Assembly (NCBI RefSeq): GCF_007859945.1
Contig: NZ_SJPQ01000002.1
Location: 260,588-324,587 of the forward strand
Direction: 5' to 3'
DNA length: 64,000 bases
DNA from: Pseudobythopirellula maris
GTDB lineage: Bacteria > Planctomycetota > Planctomycetia > Pirellulales > Lacipirellulaceae
In this document: in pieces, positions 8,336 to 15,946 of the stretch
Numbering within the stretch: position 1 is the first letter of the stretch
How the letters are laid out: every line of letters starts with the position of its first letter
Made by a program: the position numbers and the translations under genes
Notes under the pieces: generated by a model
Seen by the model: only the letters and a program-made list of their open reading frames with translations
Told to the model about the DNA's origin: nothing
Databases searched by the model: none

Positions 8336-8746
8336 TTACTCCGCGTCGTGCATCACGTCGTTCAGCACGTCTTCGGCGACAAAGATCGGCAGCGACGGCT
8401 CGCAGGTGACGGCCACGGCGATCGCGTCCGAAGGCCGGGCGTCGATCTCAATCAGCTCGCCCTCCTGCCGCACGCGGAGCTTGGCGTAGTACGTGTGCTC
8501 GCGCAGCTCGCTGATCACCACGTCTTGCAGCTCGCCGCCCAAGGCCTCGATCGCACCCACGAGCAGGTCGTGCGTCAACGGCCGCGGCGCCTCGAAGTGC
8601 TTCACGCGGCGGTCGATGCTGGTGGCCTCAAAGATGCCGATGACGATCGGAAAAGTCCGCTCGCCCTCCTGCTCCTTGAGGTAGATCACCTGCTGGTCGT
8701 TGATCTCGCTGATGATGATCCGCGACAACTCCATGGCGACCGGCAT
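8336..8746 (-). CDS. Bifunctional nuclease family protein (DUF151)
   Basis: 136 residues, start ATG at 8746 chosen because an AGGAG lies about 10 bases upstream and MELSRIIISE follows at once. DUF151 signatures are seen: QQVIYLKEQEGERTFPIVIG at the front, an ATSIDR segment, PRPLTHDLLVGAIEALGGEL in the middle, and LIEIDARPSDAIAVAV near 100, ending in PIFVAEDVLNDV. The family is found across bacteria and plants; members have been reported as in-vitro DNase/RNase, with no settled cellular role. It is convergent with the PEP-CTERM gene, with 30 bp between the stops. Confidence 0.9.
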   Translation of the reverse strand: MPVAMELSRIIISEINDQQVIYLKEQEGERTFPIVIGIFEATSIDRRVKHFEAPRPLTHDLLVGAIEALGGELQDVVISELREHTYYAKLRVRQEGELIEIDARPSDAIAVAVTCEPSLPIFVAEDVLNDVMHDAE

Positions 8747-8830
8747 CGGAGGGGCTCCTGCGTAGGGACGGTGAAGACAGATCCAGTATACCGTCGACTC
8801 GTCCGCCAAGCAGCAAGCCAACGTGAAGAA

Positions 8831-8990
8831 GAATGGGACGCGGATAAACGCGGATCGAGCGGATTAAAACGGATCAAAAAAGGAGGGAAAGCAGCCCCGG
8901 CCGAGCGTGGTCGGTGGGCCACTCGAAGAGCTTCTCCTGTTCCTTGATCCGCGTGGATCCGCTCGATCCGCGTTCATCCGCGTCCCATTC
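8831..8990. repeat. Long inverted repeat with GCGGAT-type arms, copy 1
   Basis: Two 47-bp arms, 8831-8877 and 8944-8990, are reverse complements with 5 mismatches. Each arm begins GAATGGGACGCGGAT and repeats the unit GCGGAT or CGCGGAT. The 66-bp spacer (8878-8943) holds no gene. The structure fills almost the whole gap between the DUF151 gene and the end of valS, and the right arm ends 10 bp before the valS stop. Related arms occur at 23080-23317 and 52008-52100. Confidence 0.9.
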
Positions 8991-8999
8991 GTCGGCCCC

Positions 9000-11900
9000 T
9001 CAGCCGAGCTTGCCGAGCGCCGCGGCGATGGTCGCTAGCTGGGCCTCGGCCTCGGTGAGCTTGGTCCGCTCGGCCTCGACCACCTCGGCCGGGGCGTTGG
9101 CCGTGAATTTTTCGTTCGACAGCTTGCCGGCGAGGCTCTTGGTGAACTTTTCGAGGTTCGCCCGTTCCTTTTCCAATCGGTTGCGTTCGGCATCGACATC
9201 GATGTGGGCCGCCACGTCAACCCGCACCTCGATCGCTGACGAGAAACCGGTGACCGGCTTGCTCGAAACGATCTGGGCGCCCTCGGCCTCGGGGCCCAGC
9301 TCCACGGCTGTCGCCTTGGCCATCTGCTGGAAGTAGGGCTGCATCGGCGTCAATCGATCTGCTGTCGCCGTGTCGCACCGCACGGCAAATTCGAGCGGCT
9401 CCTTGAACGATATGTTTTGCGATTGCCGCACCTCGCGCACGGCGCCAAGCACCGCCTGGAACACGGCGAACTGCTGCTCGATCGCCGGGTCGCGGTCGGC
9501 CTCGTTCACCTCGGGCCAAGGGGCCATGCAGACCGACTCGCCCGCCCGCTCGGCGGCCGGCAGCCCGCGCTTCGGCACGACCTCGCCCATCAAGCTCCAA
9601 ACCTCCTCGGTGAGGAACGGCGTCATCGGGTGCAGCAACCGCAGCAGCGTGTCGAGGCCGTGCGCGAGCACCCCCTGGGCGACCGCCTTGTCGGGGCCAT
9701 CGACTCCGAACCGGGCCTTGGTCATCTCGATATAGAAGCTGCAGAACTCGTTCCAAGCGAAGTCGTACAGCGTGCGCGCCGCGTCGGCGAAGCGGTATTC
9801 ATCTAGCGAAGTGGAAACTTCGCCAGTCACCGTCGCCAGCCGGCTCAGCAGCCAGCGGTCTTCGACCTTCAGGTCGGCGGCGCCGATCGCGGCCGGCTTG
9901 TAGCCCTCCAGGTTGGTGAGCGCGAACCGCGAGGCGTTCCACAGCTTGTTGCAGAAGTTGCGGCCGAGCTCGAACCGCTCGCTCGTGACCAGCCCGCGCT
10001 TGAGCGAGAGATCCTCTTCCTTCTCGGCCCATTGGGTGCGGAACGGCTCGCTGCACTTGGGGCAATCGATCCGCGGCAGCACGCGGTTCTTCTTGGTCTG
10101 GGCGAGCGTCTCGCCACAGTGCGGGCAGACGAACTCGACCGGCATCCGCACGTCTTGCGTCTCGGTCGTGAGGTAGGCGATGCCGAACCTCAATGCATCA
10201 GCGCCGAACTGATCGATCACGTCCAAGGGATCGACGCCGTTGCCCTTCGACTTACTCATCGTCTCGCCGAAGCCGTCCAAGATCTTCGGGTGGATGTAGA
10301 CCTCGGGGAAGGGAACTTCCCCCAGCAAATAGTCGCCCATCAGCACCATCCGCGCGACCCACAGCGTGATGATGTCGCGTGACGTGACGAGGCAGCTCGT
10401 GGGGTAGAACGCCTTGAGGAGTTCCGTCTCTTCGGGCCAGCCCATTGTGGAGAAGGGCCACAGGGCGCTGGAGAACCAGGTGTCGAGGACTTCTTCGTCT
10501 TGAACGAAGCCTTCTTTTTCTAGCTCTGCTGCGAATCCAGAAGCGTCTCTACGAACACAAATGCTGGTTGGTTGAGCAGACTTCTCAGCGTCCCACCTGG
10601 AGGCACAGGACCATTCGAGATCATCAATTCCATCTAGTCGAAGCCGTTTGTCGATGCCTGTGAGCAATTCGACAACCTCACTCGCGGCTTCATCTCCATC
10701 TTTGTAGCTTGTCAGAACTTTCATCCAGACGGGGATACGGTGACCCCACCAGAGTTGACGTCCAACCGGCCAGTCGCGCTTTTCGCTTAGCCAATCGATG
10801 TAAGTCTTGGAGTACCGCTTCGGGTAGATGCGAACGGATTCCGAAGTTACTGCTTCGATAGCTGATTGAGCTAACCCCGGTCGAAGTGAAGCCCCGAGCC
10901 GCACACGGTCCTCCGTATTCCAATCGCTTTGTTCTCCTTCGTGGCCGAATATCAAACCGTCGTCAGTCTGATAGTGGTCGCCCATTCGAATAAACCACTG
11001 GTCAGCCAGATACGGCTCGATCGCCGTCTTTGAGCGGTCGGAGTGGGCGAGGTCGATCAGCCGGTCTTCGCGGTCGGTTTCCGGGTCGTGCAGGCCGGCC
11101 GCTTCAAGATCGGCAACAACCGCCTTGCGGGCCTGCGGCATCGTCAGGCCGCGGTACTTTTCGGGGACGCTGTCGGCCAGCGTGCCGTCGGGCTTGAGGA
11201 TGTTGATGGCGCCGATCGACTCATTGCGTTGCCAAACCTCGTAGTCGTTCGCGTCGTGCGCGGGGGTGATCTTCACGCAGCCCGAGCCGAGTTCGGGTTT
11301 GGCCCACTCGTCGGCAATCAGGGGGATCTGGCGACCTGTGAGCGGCAGTTCGAGCATCACGCCGCGGGCGGCCATGTCGCGCAACTGTTCAAGTTGCGGC
11401 AGGTGCGTCTTGCGGCGATCGGCGAGCGCCTCGATCTGCGCCTCGATCGGCGGTTTTTCCTTCGCCGGCGCGGCGGCCAGTTTTTCCTTCAGCTCCGCCT
11501 CGACCTTGTCGAGCTGCGCGGCCGGGTCGGGGTGAACGGCGACAGTCGTGTCGCCGAGCATCGTCTCGGGCCGTGTCGTGGCGATCGTCACGTGCTTCGG
11601 CTCGCCCGCCTTGGGGTCGATCACCGGGTACTTAAAATGCCAGAAATGGCCCTTCACTTCCTCGTGAAACACCTCGTCGTCGGAGACAGCGGTCTGCAGG
11701 AACGTGTCCCAGTTCACCAGCCGCTTGCCGCGGTAGACCTTGTCGTCGGCGAAGAGCTTGAAAAAGGTCTCGCGCACCGCTTTAGCGCATTGATCGTCGA
11801 GCGTGAACCGCTGCCGCCGCCAGTCGCAGCTGGCGCCCAACTGCTTGAGCTGACCGGTGATCCGCTCCTCGTACTGTTTTTTCCATTCCCAGATGCGATC

Positions 11901-12269
11901 GACAAGGCCCTCACGTCCAAGGTCGTGGCGTGACACGCCCTCCTCGGCGAGCAGCCGCCGCTCGACCACTGCCTGGGTGGCGATCCCCGCGTGGTCGGTG
12001 CCCGGCATCCACAGCACCTCGAAACCCTGCATCCGCTTGCGGCGGCAGAGGATGTCTTGCAGCGTGTTGTTGAGCGCGTGCCCCAGGTGCAGGGCGCCGG
12101 TCACGTTCGGCGGCGGGATCACGACCGAGTAAGGCTTCTTCTTGCCTTCGAGCACCACCTTCGGGTCGGGGTGGAAGTAGCCCTTCTCTTCCCAGAAGGC
12201 GTACCACTTGCGCTGGGCGGCGTGGTGGTCGTAGTGGGCGGGGAGGTCTTGGATCGCGGTCGTGGTCAT
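9000..12269 (-). CDS. valS: Valine--tRNA ligase
   Basis: About 1089 residues from the ATG at 12269; it charges tRNA-Val. Class I motifs: PPPNVTGALHLGHALNNT near 52-69 (HIGH as HLGH) and ETMSKSKGN near 669-677 (KMSKS). The C-terminus is the ValS coiled coil (AERNRLEKERANLEKFTKSL, then [18 protein letters not shown]). It is longer than the typical 880-950. One reason is an inserted Cys4 zinc-ribbon-like segment after the KMSKS loop (FVCPHCGETL ... RIDCPKCSEPF, around 710-745). Bases of about 10500-10980 have a clearly lower GC content (about 52 percent counted by line) than the flanks and encode the editing/catalytic junction including WPVGRQLWWGHRIPVW. The reading frame is intact throughout. 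Confidence 0.95.
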   Translation of the reverse strand: MTTTAIQDLPAHYDHHAAQRKWYAFWEEKGYFHPDPKVVLEGKKKPYSVVIPPPNVTGALHLGHALNNTLQDILCRRKRMQGFEVLWMPGTDHAGIATQAVVERRLLAEEGVSRHDLGREGLVDRIWEWKKQYEERITGQLKQLGASCDWRRQRFTLDDQCAKAVRETFFKLFADDKVYRGKRLVNWDTFLQTAVSDDEVFHEEVKGHFWHFKYPVIDPKAGEPKHVTIATTRPETMLGDTTVAVHPDPAAQLDKVEAELKEKLAAAPAKEKPPIEAQIEALADRRKTHLPQLEQLRDMAARGVMLELPLTGRQIPLIADEWAKPELGSGCVKITPAHDANDYEVWQRNESIGAINILKPDGTLADSVPEKYRGLTMPQARKAVVADLEAAGLHDPETDREDRLIDLAHSDRSKTAIEPYLADQWFIRMGDHYQTDDGLIFGHEGEQSDWNTEDRVRLGASLRPGLAQSAIEAVTSESVRIYPKRYSKTYIDWLSEKRDWPVGRQLWWGHRIPVWMKVLTSYKDGDEAASEVVELLTGIDKRLRLDGIDDLEWSCASRWDAEKSAQPTSICVRRDASGFAAELEKEGFVQDEEVLDTWFSSALWPFSTMGWPEETELLKAFYPTSCLVTSRDIITLWVARMVLMGDYLLGEVPFPEVYIHPKILDGFGETMSKSKGNGVDPLDVIDQFGADALRFGIAYLTTETQDVRMPVEFVCPHCGETLAQTKKNRVLPRIDCPKCSEPFRTQWAEKEEDLSLKRGLVTSERFELGRNFCNKLWNASRFALTNLEGYKPAAIGAADLKVEDRWLLSRLATVTGEVSTSLDEYRFADAARTLYDFAWNEFCSFYIEMTKARFGVDGPDKAVAQGVLAHGLDTLLRLLHPMTPFLTEEVWSLMGEVVPKRGLPAAERAGESVCMAPWPEVNEADRDPAIEQQFAVFQAVLGAVREVRQSQNISFKEPLEFAVRCDTATADRLTPMQPYFQQMAKATAVELGPEAEGAQIVSSKPVTGFSSAIEVRVDVAAHIDVDAERNRLEKERANLEKFTKSLAGKLSNEKFTANAPAEVVEAERTKLTEAEAQLATIAAALGKLG

Positions 12270-12321
12270 GGCTTCTTCGAGGATGCGTTGCGTCTTGGCG
12301 TGATCGCTTGATGGGATAGTT

Positions 12322-12909
12322 TCACGCAAAGGCGCGAAGGCGCAAAGGGACGGGACTATTCGATTGGCGGGGCGGGTTCGAGGATGGCGTTGCCGAAGAG
12401 CTCCTTGGCGCGCTCGGCTGGAACGCGATCAGCGCTAGGTTCGGCATGATCGTAATTGTCATATAGAAGATTTTCCTGAACGTCGTACACCAAACAGATC
12501 AAATCCCCCGAGGGCAGCTCCGCTTCGGGAATCGTGAAGTAGCGATCTCCCACCAAGGCGGCCATTCTCGAATCGGGCGACCACACAAAGTGCTCGCGCT
12601 TGATCAGCGGCGATTGATCGTGCAGGTACTGGAAACGGGTTTCCGATGACGTTTGGCGGTCCCAGATCAGCAAATCAAAGTTGCGGTCAATGAAATTAGA
12701 TCCCTCGTCGAGCGTGATACGGTAGCGGCCGTCAGGAGACACGGCGGAAGTCATCCGGCCCCGGCCACCGAGAACCATCTCTGCAAGCAAGACAAAAGAC
12801 GCCACGATCGCGAGTGCGATCAACGGTGCTCGCCAGCGTGACTTGCTCATGAAAGACCTCAGTGCGATTCAACCGTCTTTTTTCTTTGCGTCTTCGCGCC
12901 TTTGCGTGA
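12322..12909. repeat. 26-bp inverted repeats enclosing a gene (CGCAAAG family)
   Basis: The left arm 12322-12347 (TCACGCAAAGGCGCGAAGGC...) and right arm 12884-12909 are reverse complements with a single mismatch in 26 bp. Between them lies exactly one gene, 12356-12850, with 8 bp to the left arm and 33 bp to the right arm. The arms are built from a CGCAAAG/CGCGAAG unit. The arrangement has the shape of a small mobile cassette or of a gene caught between two repeat copies. Confidence 0.85.
12356..12850 (-). CDS. Small membrane-anchored protein with propeller-like repeats, unknown function
   Basis: 164 residues, ATG at 12850 with GAGG about 7-10 bases upstream. An N-terminal membrane helix (LIALAIVASFVLLAEMVLG, 10-28) is followed by two segments that look like WD40/PD40 blades: SAVSPDGRYRITLDEGS and HFVWSPDSRMAALVGDRYF. 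Two blades cannot close a propeller, so it may be a fragment or a beta-sandwich. The C-terminus is acidic and ends in proline-rich sequence. I do not recognise a defined family. Its base composition is lower in GC than its neighbours (AATTGTCATATAGAAG near 12457). It is enclosed by 26-bp inverted repeats, between valS and cimA, so it is a candidate passenger of a repeat element. Confidence 0.7.
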   Translation of the reverse strand: MSKSRWRAPLIALAIVASFVLLAEMVLGGRGRMTSAVSPDGRYRITLDEGSNFIDRNFDLLIWDRQTSSETRFQYLHDQSPLIKREHFVWSPDSRMAALVGDRYFTIPEAELPSGDLICLVYDVQENLLYDNYDHAEPSADRVPAERAKELFGNAILEPAPPIE

Positions 12910-12954
12910 TTCCTTCCTCGGGCGCTGGCGTTTGCGGCTCGCCCCCTGCGCCCC

Positions 12955-14568
12955 TCACCCCTGACCCCCGCCCCCCGCCCCCTCTTCCTTGCACAGCTTG
13001 TACTCGATCGAGTCGACCAGCGCCTGCCAGCTCGCCTGGATCACGTTCTCGTCGACTCCGACCGTGCCCCAGGTCTCGCCGTCGGCGTCGCGCGACTCGA
13101 TCACCACGCGCACGCTGGCCGCCGTGGCCGCCTCGCTGTTGATCACCCGCACCTTGTAGTCGACCAGCTGCATCTCGGCGAGCTGGGGGAAGCGGCCCTT
13201 GAGCGCTTTGCGGAGGGCGCCGTCCAGGGCGTTGACCGGGCCGTCGCCCTCGGCCACGCGATGCTCGACGGTGTCTTCCCCCTCGGGGTCGTGCACCAGC
13301 AGTTTGACGGTCGCTTCGGTGAGCGGGCTGCCGCCGCGGCTCTCGGTGGTGACGTGGTATTTGACGAGCTCAAAGTGTGGCGTGAAGGCGCGGGCCAGCT
13401 TGCGCACCAGCAGCGCGAACGACGCCTCGGCCGCCTCGTATTGGTAGCCCTCGTTCTCGCGGTCGACGACCTCCTTGAGCACGGCGTCCATCAGCGCCTT
13501 ATCTTCTTGAAGATTGAGCTTCGTGGTCATTGCGATGATGTTCGACCGGCCCGAAAGCTCGCTCACCAAGATGCGGCGGGCGTTGCCGACGCTCTCGGGC
13601 GGGATGTGCTCGTAGCTCTCGGCCACGCGGTTGATGGCGTGCACGTGCATGCCCCCCTTGTGGGCGAACGCGCTGGGCCCGACGAACGCCTGGGCGCCGC
13701 GCCGCAGCATGTTGGCGATCTCGTACACGTAGCCCGAGAGCTCGGTGAGGTGCTCCAGGGCGTCGGCTTGCGAATCGCCGCCGCCGAGCATCTTGTAACC
13801 CTTCTTTTTCTTCAGCGCCAGGTTCGCGACCACGGAGATCAGGTCGGCGTTGCCGCAACGCTCGCCGAGGCCGTTGATCGTGCCCTGCACGTGGGTGGCC
13901 CCGGCGTCGACCGACGCCAATGCGTTGGCCACGGCCAGCTCGCAGTCGTTGTGCGTGTGGATGCCGAGAGGAACCTCGACCGCGGCCGCGGCCGCCCGGG
14001 TCAGCTCGGCGACCTCCTCGGGCAGCGAGCCGCCGTTCGTGTCGCACATCACCACGCGGATGGCGCCCGCGTCGGCGGCCGCTTGGATCGTCTTGGCGGC
14101 GTACTCGGGGTTGAGCTTCCACCCATCGAAGAAGTGCTCTGCGTCGTAGATCACCTCGCGGCCCTCAGAGACGAGATAGGCGATCGTGTCGCCGATCATC
14201 GCCAGGTTCTCTTCGAGCGAGACCTGCAGCACCTCGCGCACGTGGAACTCGCTCGTCTTGCCGACGATCGTGACGACCGGCGCCTGGCTCTCGATGAGCG
14301 CCTTCATGCCGGGGTCGTCGGCCGCGGCGATCCCCTTGCGGCGGGTCATGCCGAACGCGCACGTCTTGGCGTTCTTCAGCGGCTCGGCGACGAGCCGCTG
14401 GAAGAACTCGGCGTCCTTGGGGTTCGACAGCGGGTAGCCCCCCTCGACGTAGTCGAAGCCCATCGCATCGAGCCGCCGGGCGATGAGGACTTTGTCCTCG
14501 AGCGAGAAGTTGACGCCTTCGCCTTGGGCGCCGTCGCGGAGGGTCGTGTCGTAGATTTCGATGTGCAT
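12955..14568 (-). CDS. cimA: (R)-citramalate synthase
   Basis: 537 residues of the DRE-TIM metallolyase superfamily, the group that condenses acetyl-CoA with a 2-oxoacid. The N-terminal motif IEIYDTTLRDGAQGEGVNFS carries the catalytic Arg and metal-binding Asp; HTHNDCELAVANALASVDAG near 190-210 carries the metal-binding HxH; a GLGERCGNADL loop follows. A C-terminal LeuA-dimer-like regulatory domain follows at about 400-530 (VKLLVHDPEGEDTV, ALRKALKGRFPQL). The short insertion-free N-terminus and EGGYPLSNPKDAEFF match CimA rather than LeuA. Citramalate synthase makes citramalate from pyruvate and acetyl-CoA for isoleucine synthesis without threonine. Homocitrate synthase is the alternative, less likely. 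ATG at 14568. Confidence 0.9.
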   Translation of the reverse strand: MHIEIYDTTLRDGAQGEGVNFSLEDKVLIARRLDAMGFDYVEGGYPLSNPKDAEFFQRLVAEPLKNAKTCAFGMTRRKGIAAADDPGMKALIESQAPVVTIVGKTSEFHVREVLQVSLEENLAMIGDTIAYLVSEGREVIYDAEHFFDGWKLNPEYAAKTIQAAADAGAIRVVMCDTNGGSLPEEVAELTRAAAAAVEVPLGIHTHNDCELAVANALASVDAGATHVQGTINGLGERCGNADLISVVANLALKKKKGYKMLGGGDSQADALEHLTELSGYVYEIANMLRRGAQAFVGPSAFAHKGGMHVHAINRVAESYEHIPPESVGNARRILVSELSGRSNIIAMTTKLNLQEDKALMDAVLKEVVDRENEGYQYEAAEASFALLVRKLARAFTPHFELVKYHVTTESRGGSPLTEATVKLLVHDPEGEDTVEHRVAEGDGPVNALDGALRKALKGRFPQLAEMQLVDYKVRVINSEAATAASVRVVIESRDADGETWGTVGVDENVIQASWQALVDSIEYKLCKEEGAGGGGQG

Positions 14569-14576
14569 CGAGAGGT

Positions 14577-15034
14577 GGGAGGTGAGAGGTCGGAGGTCAG
14601 AGTGATTGATCGAGCTTTGCTCGGAGGGAGCGTTGCAGCCCTCGGAGCATGCGGCGTTCTTCTTCGAGGACTTCGGTCAGGGGGGCGAGAGTGGGCTGAG
14701 GGCAGTAGTTGAGGCGGCGTGCCAGCTCGAGGAAAGTCTCGACTTCGGCTAGCGATCCAACCGCAATCGACAGGAACCGAAGGTATTCCTTCGTCGAGTC
14801 ACGCCCGTTCCCTTCCGCGATGTTGGCCGGAACCGAAGCCGACGCGCGTCTCAACTGCGAGGTGAGCCCGTACATCTCCTCCTTAGGAAATCGGCTTGTC
14901 AACGCGTACACACGCTCGGCCAATTCCATCCCGCGTTGCCATACGTTCAGATCGCGGTGACTACGAATCTTCGGTTGTTCGCTCATCGTACGGTTTCCTC
15001 CAGGCGTTCTCTGACCTCCGACCTCTCACCTCCC
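14577..15034. repeat. Perfect 26-bp inverted repeats enclosing the four-helix-bundle gene (GACCTC family)
   Basis: The left arm 14577-14602 (GGGAGGTGAGAGGTCGGAGG...) and right arm 15009-15034 (CTCTGACCTCCGACCTCTCA...) are exact reverse complements over 26 bp. They bound a 458-bp unit containing one gene, 14597-14986, whose TGA stop lies inside the left arm. A solo 22-bp piece of the same arm sequence is at 38761-38782. The unit starts 9 bp after the cimA start codon on the other side. It has the form of a mobile gene cassette, though no target-site duplication was evident by eye. Confidence 0.9.
14597..14986 (-). CDS. Four-helix-bundle protein (S23 / 23S rRNA intervening-sequence protein family)
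   Basis: 129 residues. The family signature is plain: SHRDLNVWQRGMELAERVYAL at the front, FPKEEMYGLTSQLRRASASV near 34-53, PANIAEGNGRDSTKEYLRFL near 54-73, then two more helices and a basic end. Members were first found as ORFs inside intervening sequences of 23S rRNA genes and are otherwise known as free-standing genes of unknown role, structurally like the Avd accessory protein of diversity-generating retroelements. Here there is no rRNA gene and no reverse transcriptase nearby. The ATG at 14986 has GGAGG about 9 bases upstream. The gene lies within perfect 26-bp inverted repeats and its stop codon is part of one arm, which suggests it travels with them. Confidence 0.9.
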   Translation of the reverse strand: MSEQPKIRSHRDLNVWQRGMELAERVYALTSRFPKEEMYGLTSQLRRASASVPANIAEGNGRDSTKEYLRFLSIAVGSLAEVETFLELARRLNYCPQPTLAPLTEVLEEERRMLRGLQRSLRAKLDQSL

Positions 15035-15046
15035 CAAGCAACAAAA

Positions 15047-15078
15047 AAAGCCCCGAGGCCTTCGGGCCTCGGGGCTTT
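15047..15078. terminator. Strong bidirectional Rho-independent terminator
   Basis: A 14-bp perfect stem, AAAGCCCCGAGGCC / GGCCTCGGGGCTTT, with a UUCG tetraloop (15061-15064). A-run on the left and T at the right let it work on both strands. It lies just outside the right arm of the 14577-15034 repeat unit and separates that block from the Cys-rich gene on the left-reading strand. Confidence 0.9.
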
Positions 15079-15146
15079 GGATTGTACCGTGAAAGGTCGA
15101 ACCGCCCTAAGACCGCCGTGCGTGGGGAATCGGGATAATAATTACG

Positions 15147-15187
15147 CGTCGGGTCATAGCGTTCGGGTCGTAGCGTTCGGGTCGTAG
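15147..15187. repeat. Short tandem repeat, 14-bp unit
   Basis: Two identical adjacent 14-mers CGTTCGGGTCGTAG (15160-15173 and 15174-15187) preceded by a 13-bp variant CGTCGGGTCATAG (15147-15159). No function is apparent; it is part of a 348-bp gene-free stretch (14987-15334) that otherwise holds the terminator at 15047 and the palindrome at 15219. Confidence 0.75.
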
Positions 15188-15218
15188 TCGTCAGGGGTTT
15201 TCAGCAATCGGGCGATAG

Positions 15219-15240
15219 CCTAGGACCTACCGGTCCTAGG
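15219..15240. terminator. Hairpin downstream of the Cys-rich protein gene
   Basis: CCTAGGACC TACC GGTCCTAGG forms a 9-bp perfect stem. It lies about 95 bp beyond the stop of the minus-strand gene 15335-15817. No T-run follows on either strand, so it may be a transcript-stabilising hairpin rather than a terminator. A second, weaker pairing (AGGCTCTC at about 15255 with GAGAGCCT at about 15282) lies between it and the gene. Confidence 0.4.
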
Positions 15241-15334
15241 AGGCCCCGCCAGAAGGCTCTCTTTAAAGGAACTACCAGCAAGGAGAGCCTAATTGCCCCC
15301 AGGGTTCGGGTCAATCGGCCCGGGCGTGGCGCCC

Positions 15335-15817
15335 TCAATCGGCCCGGTACGAGACGATCACGTCCTGGTGCAGGGGCCGAAAGGCGACTGTCGCCGTGAA
15401 ACCGCAATCCCAGGCGTAGGTCACGTAGCCCCGGCCGAGCAGGCCGACACGCGTGTCGCACACCCGCGGCTCGCCGACGCAGCAGCACGGCACGCAAACC
15501 GGCACGGCGAAGTACTGGCGGCAGCAGTCGGCCGGGTTGTCGACGCACAGGGTCAGGTCGACCGACTCCTGGCAGCGGTAGAGCCGCTTGGCCGAGCGGT
15601 GCGTGCGGTAATCGGCCACGCGGATCGGGCAGCACTCGATGGCCGGCGCCGCCATCGGCGCCCCGGCGGCGTAAGCCGGTGTCGGGACGGGGGGCGGCAT
15701 CGTCTCGACCGCGGCGGGCGGGGCGTCGGCGCTTTGGGGGGCGAGGGTCGGGGTCTGGGCCAGCACAGCGGGAACGGCCGTGGCGGCGAGGATAAACAAG
15801 GTGAGGGCGCGGTGCAT
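15335..15817 (-). CDS. Secreted cysteine-rich protein of unknown function
   Basis: 160 residues. Signal peptide MHRALTLFILAATAVPAVLAQ, then a Pro/Ala-rich linker (22-58), then a compact domain with at least ten Cys: ECCPIR, YRCQESVDLTLCVDNPADCC, VPVCVPCCCVGEPRVCDTR, YAWDCGF. The Cys pairs CC, CC and CCC suggest a disulfide-bonded or metal-binding mini-domain in the periplasm or outside. I do not recognise the family. The ATG at 15817 has a good GGAGG about 9 bases upstream. It is a single gene between the terminator region and the Uma2 gene. Confidence 0.75.
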   Translation of the reverse strand: MHRALTLFILAATAVPAVLAQTPTLAPQSADAPPAAVETMPPPVPTPAYAAGAPMAAPAIECCPIRVADYRTHRSAKRLYRCQESVDLTLCVDNPADCCRQYFAVPVCVPCCCVGEPRVCDTRVGLLGRGYVTYAWDCGFTATVAFRPLHQDVIVSYRAD

Positions 15818-15946
15818 GGCGGGCCTCCGGTCGGCGGGTTGCTAAATGGGAGTGCGAATGTCTCCCTCAAGCATAGCTGACCGCCATGGCGGAAGCCAAA
15901 AAGTCGGGCGGCGCCGGTTATAAGGGCGTGGCGTTTGGCCGGGGGC

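Noticed and set aside
8831-8990. CRISPR array
   Set aside because: The GCGGAT units are short, irregular and arranged as a palindrome, with no constant direct repeat and no spacers. No cas genes are in the window.
13261-14712. Long plus-strand frame over cimA
   Set aside because: cimA on the minus strand has all catalytic motifs; the plus frame is a shadow.
14597-14986. Diversity-generating retroelement accessory gene (avd) or 23S rRNA intervening sequence
   Set aside because: There is no reverse transcriptase, template repeat or rRNA gene nearby. The family assignment stands but that context does not.
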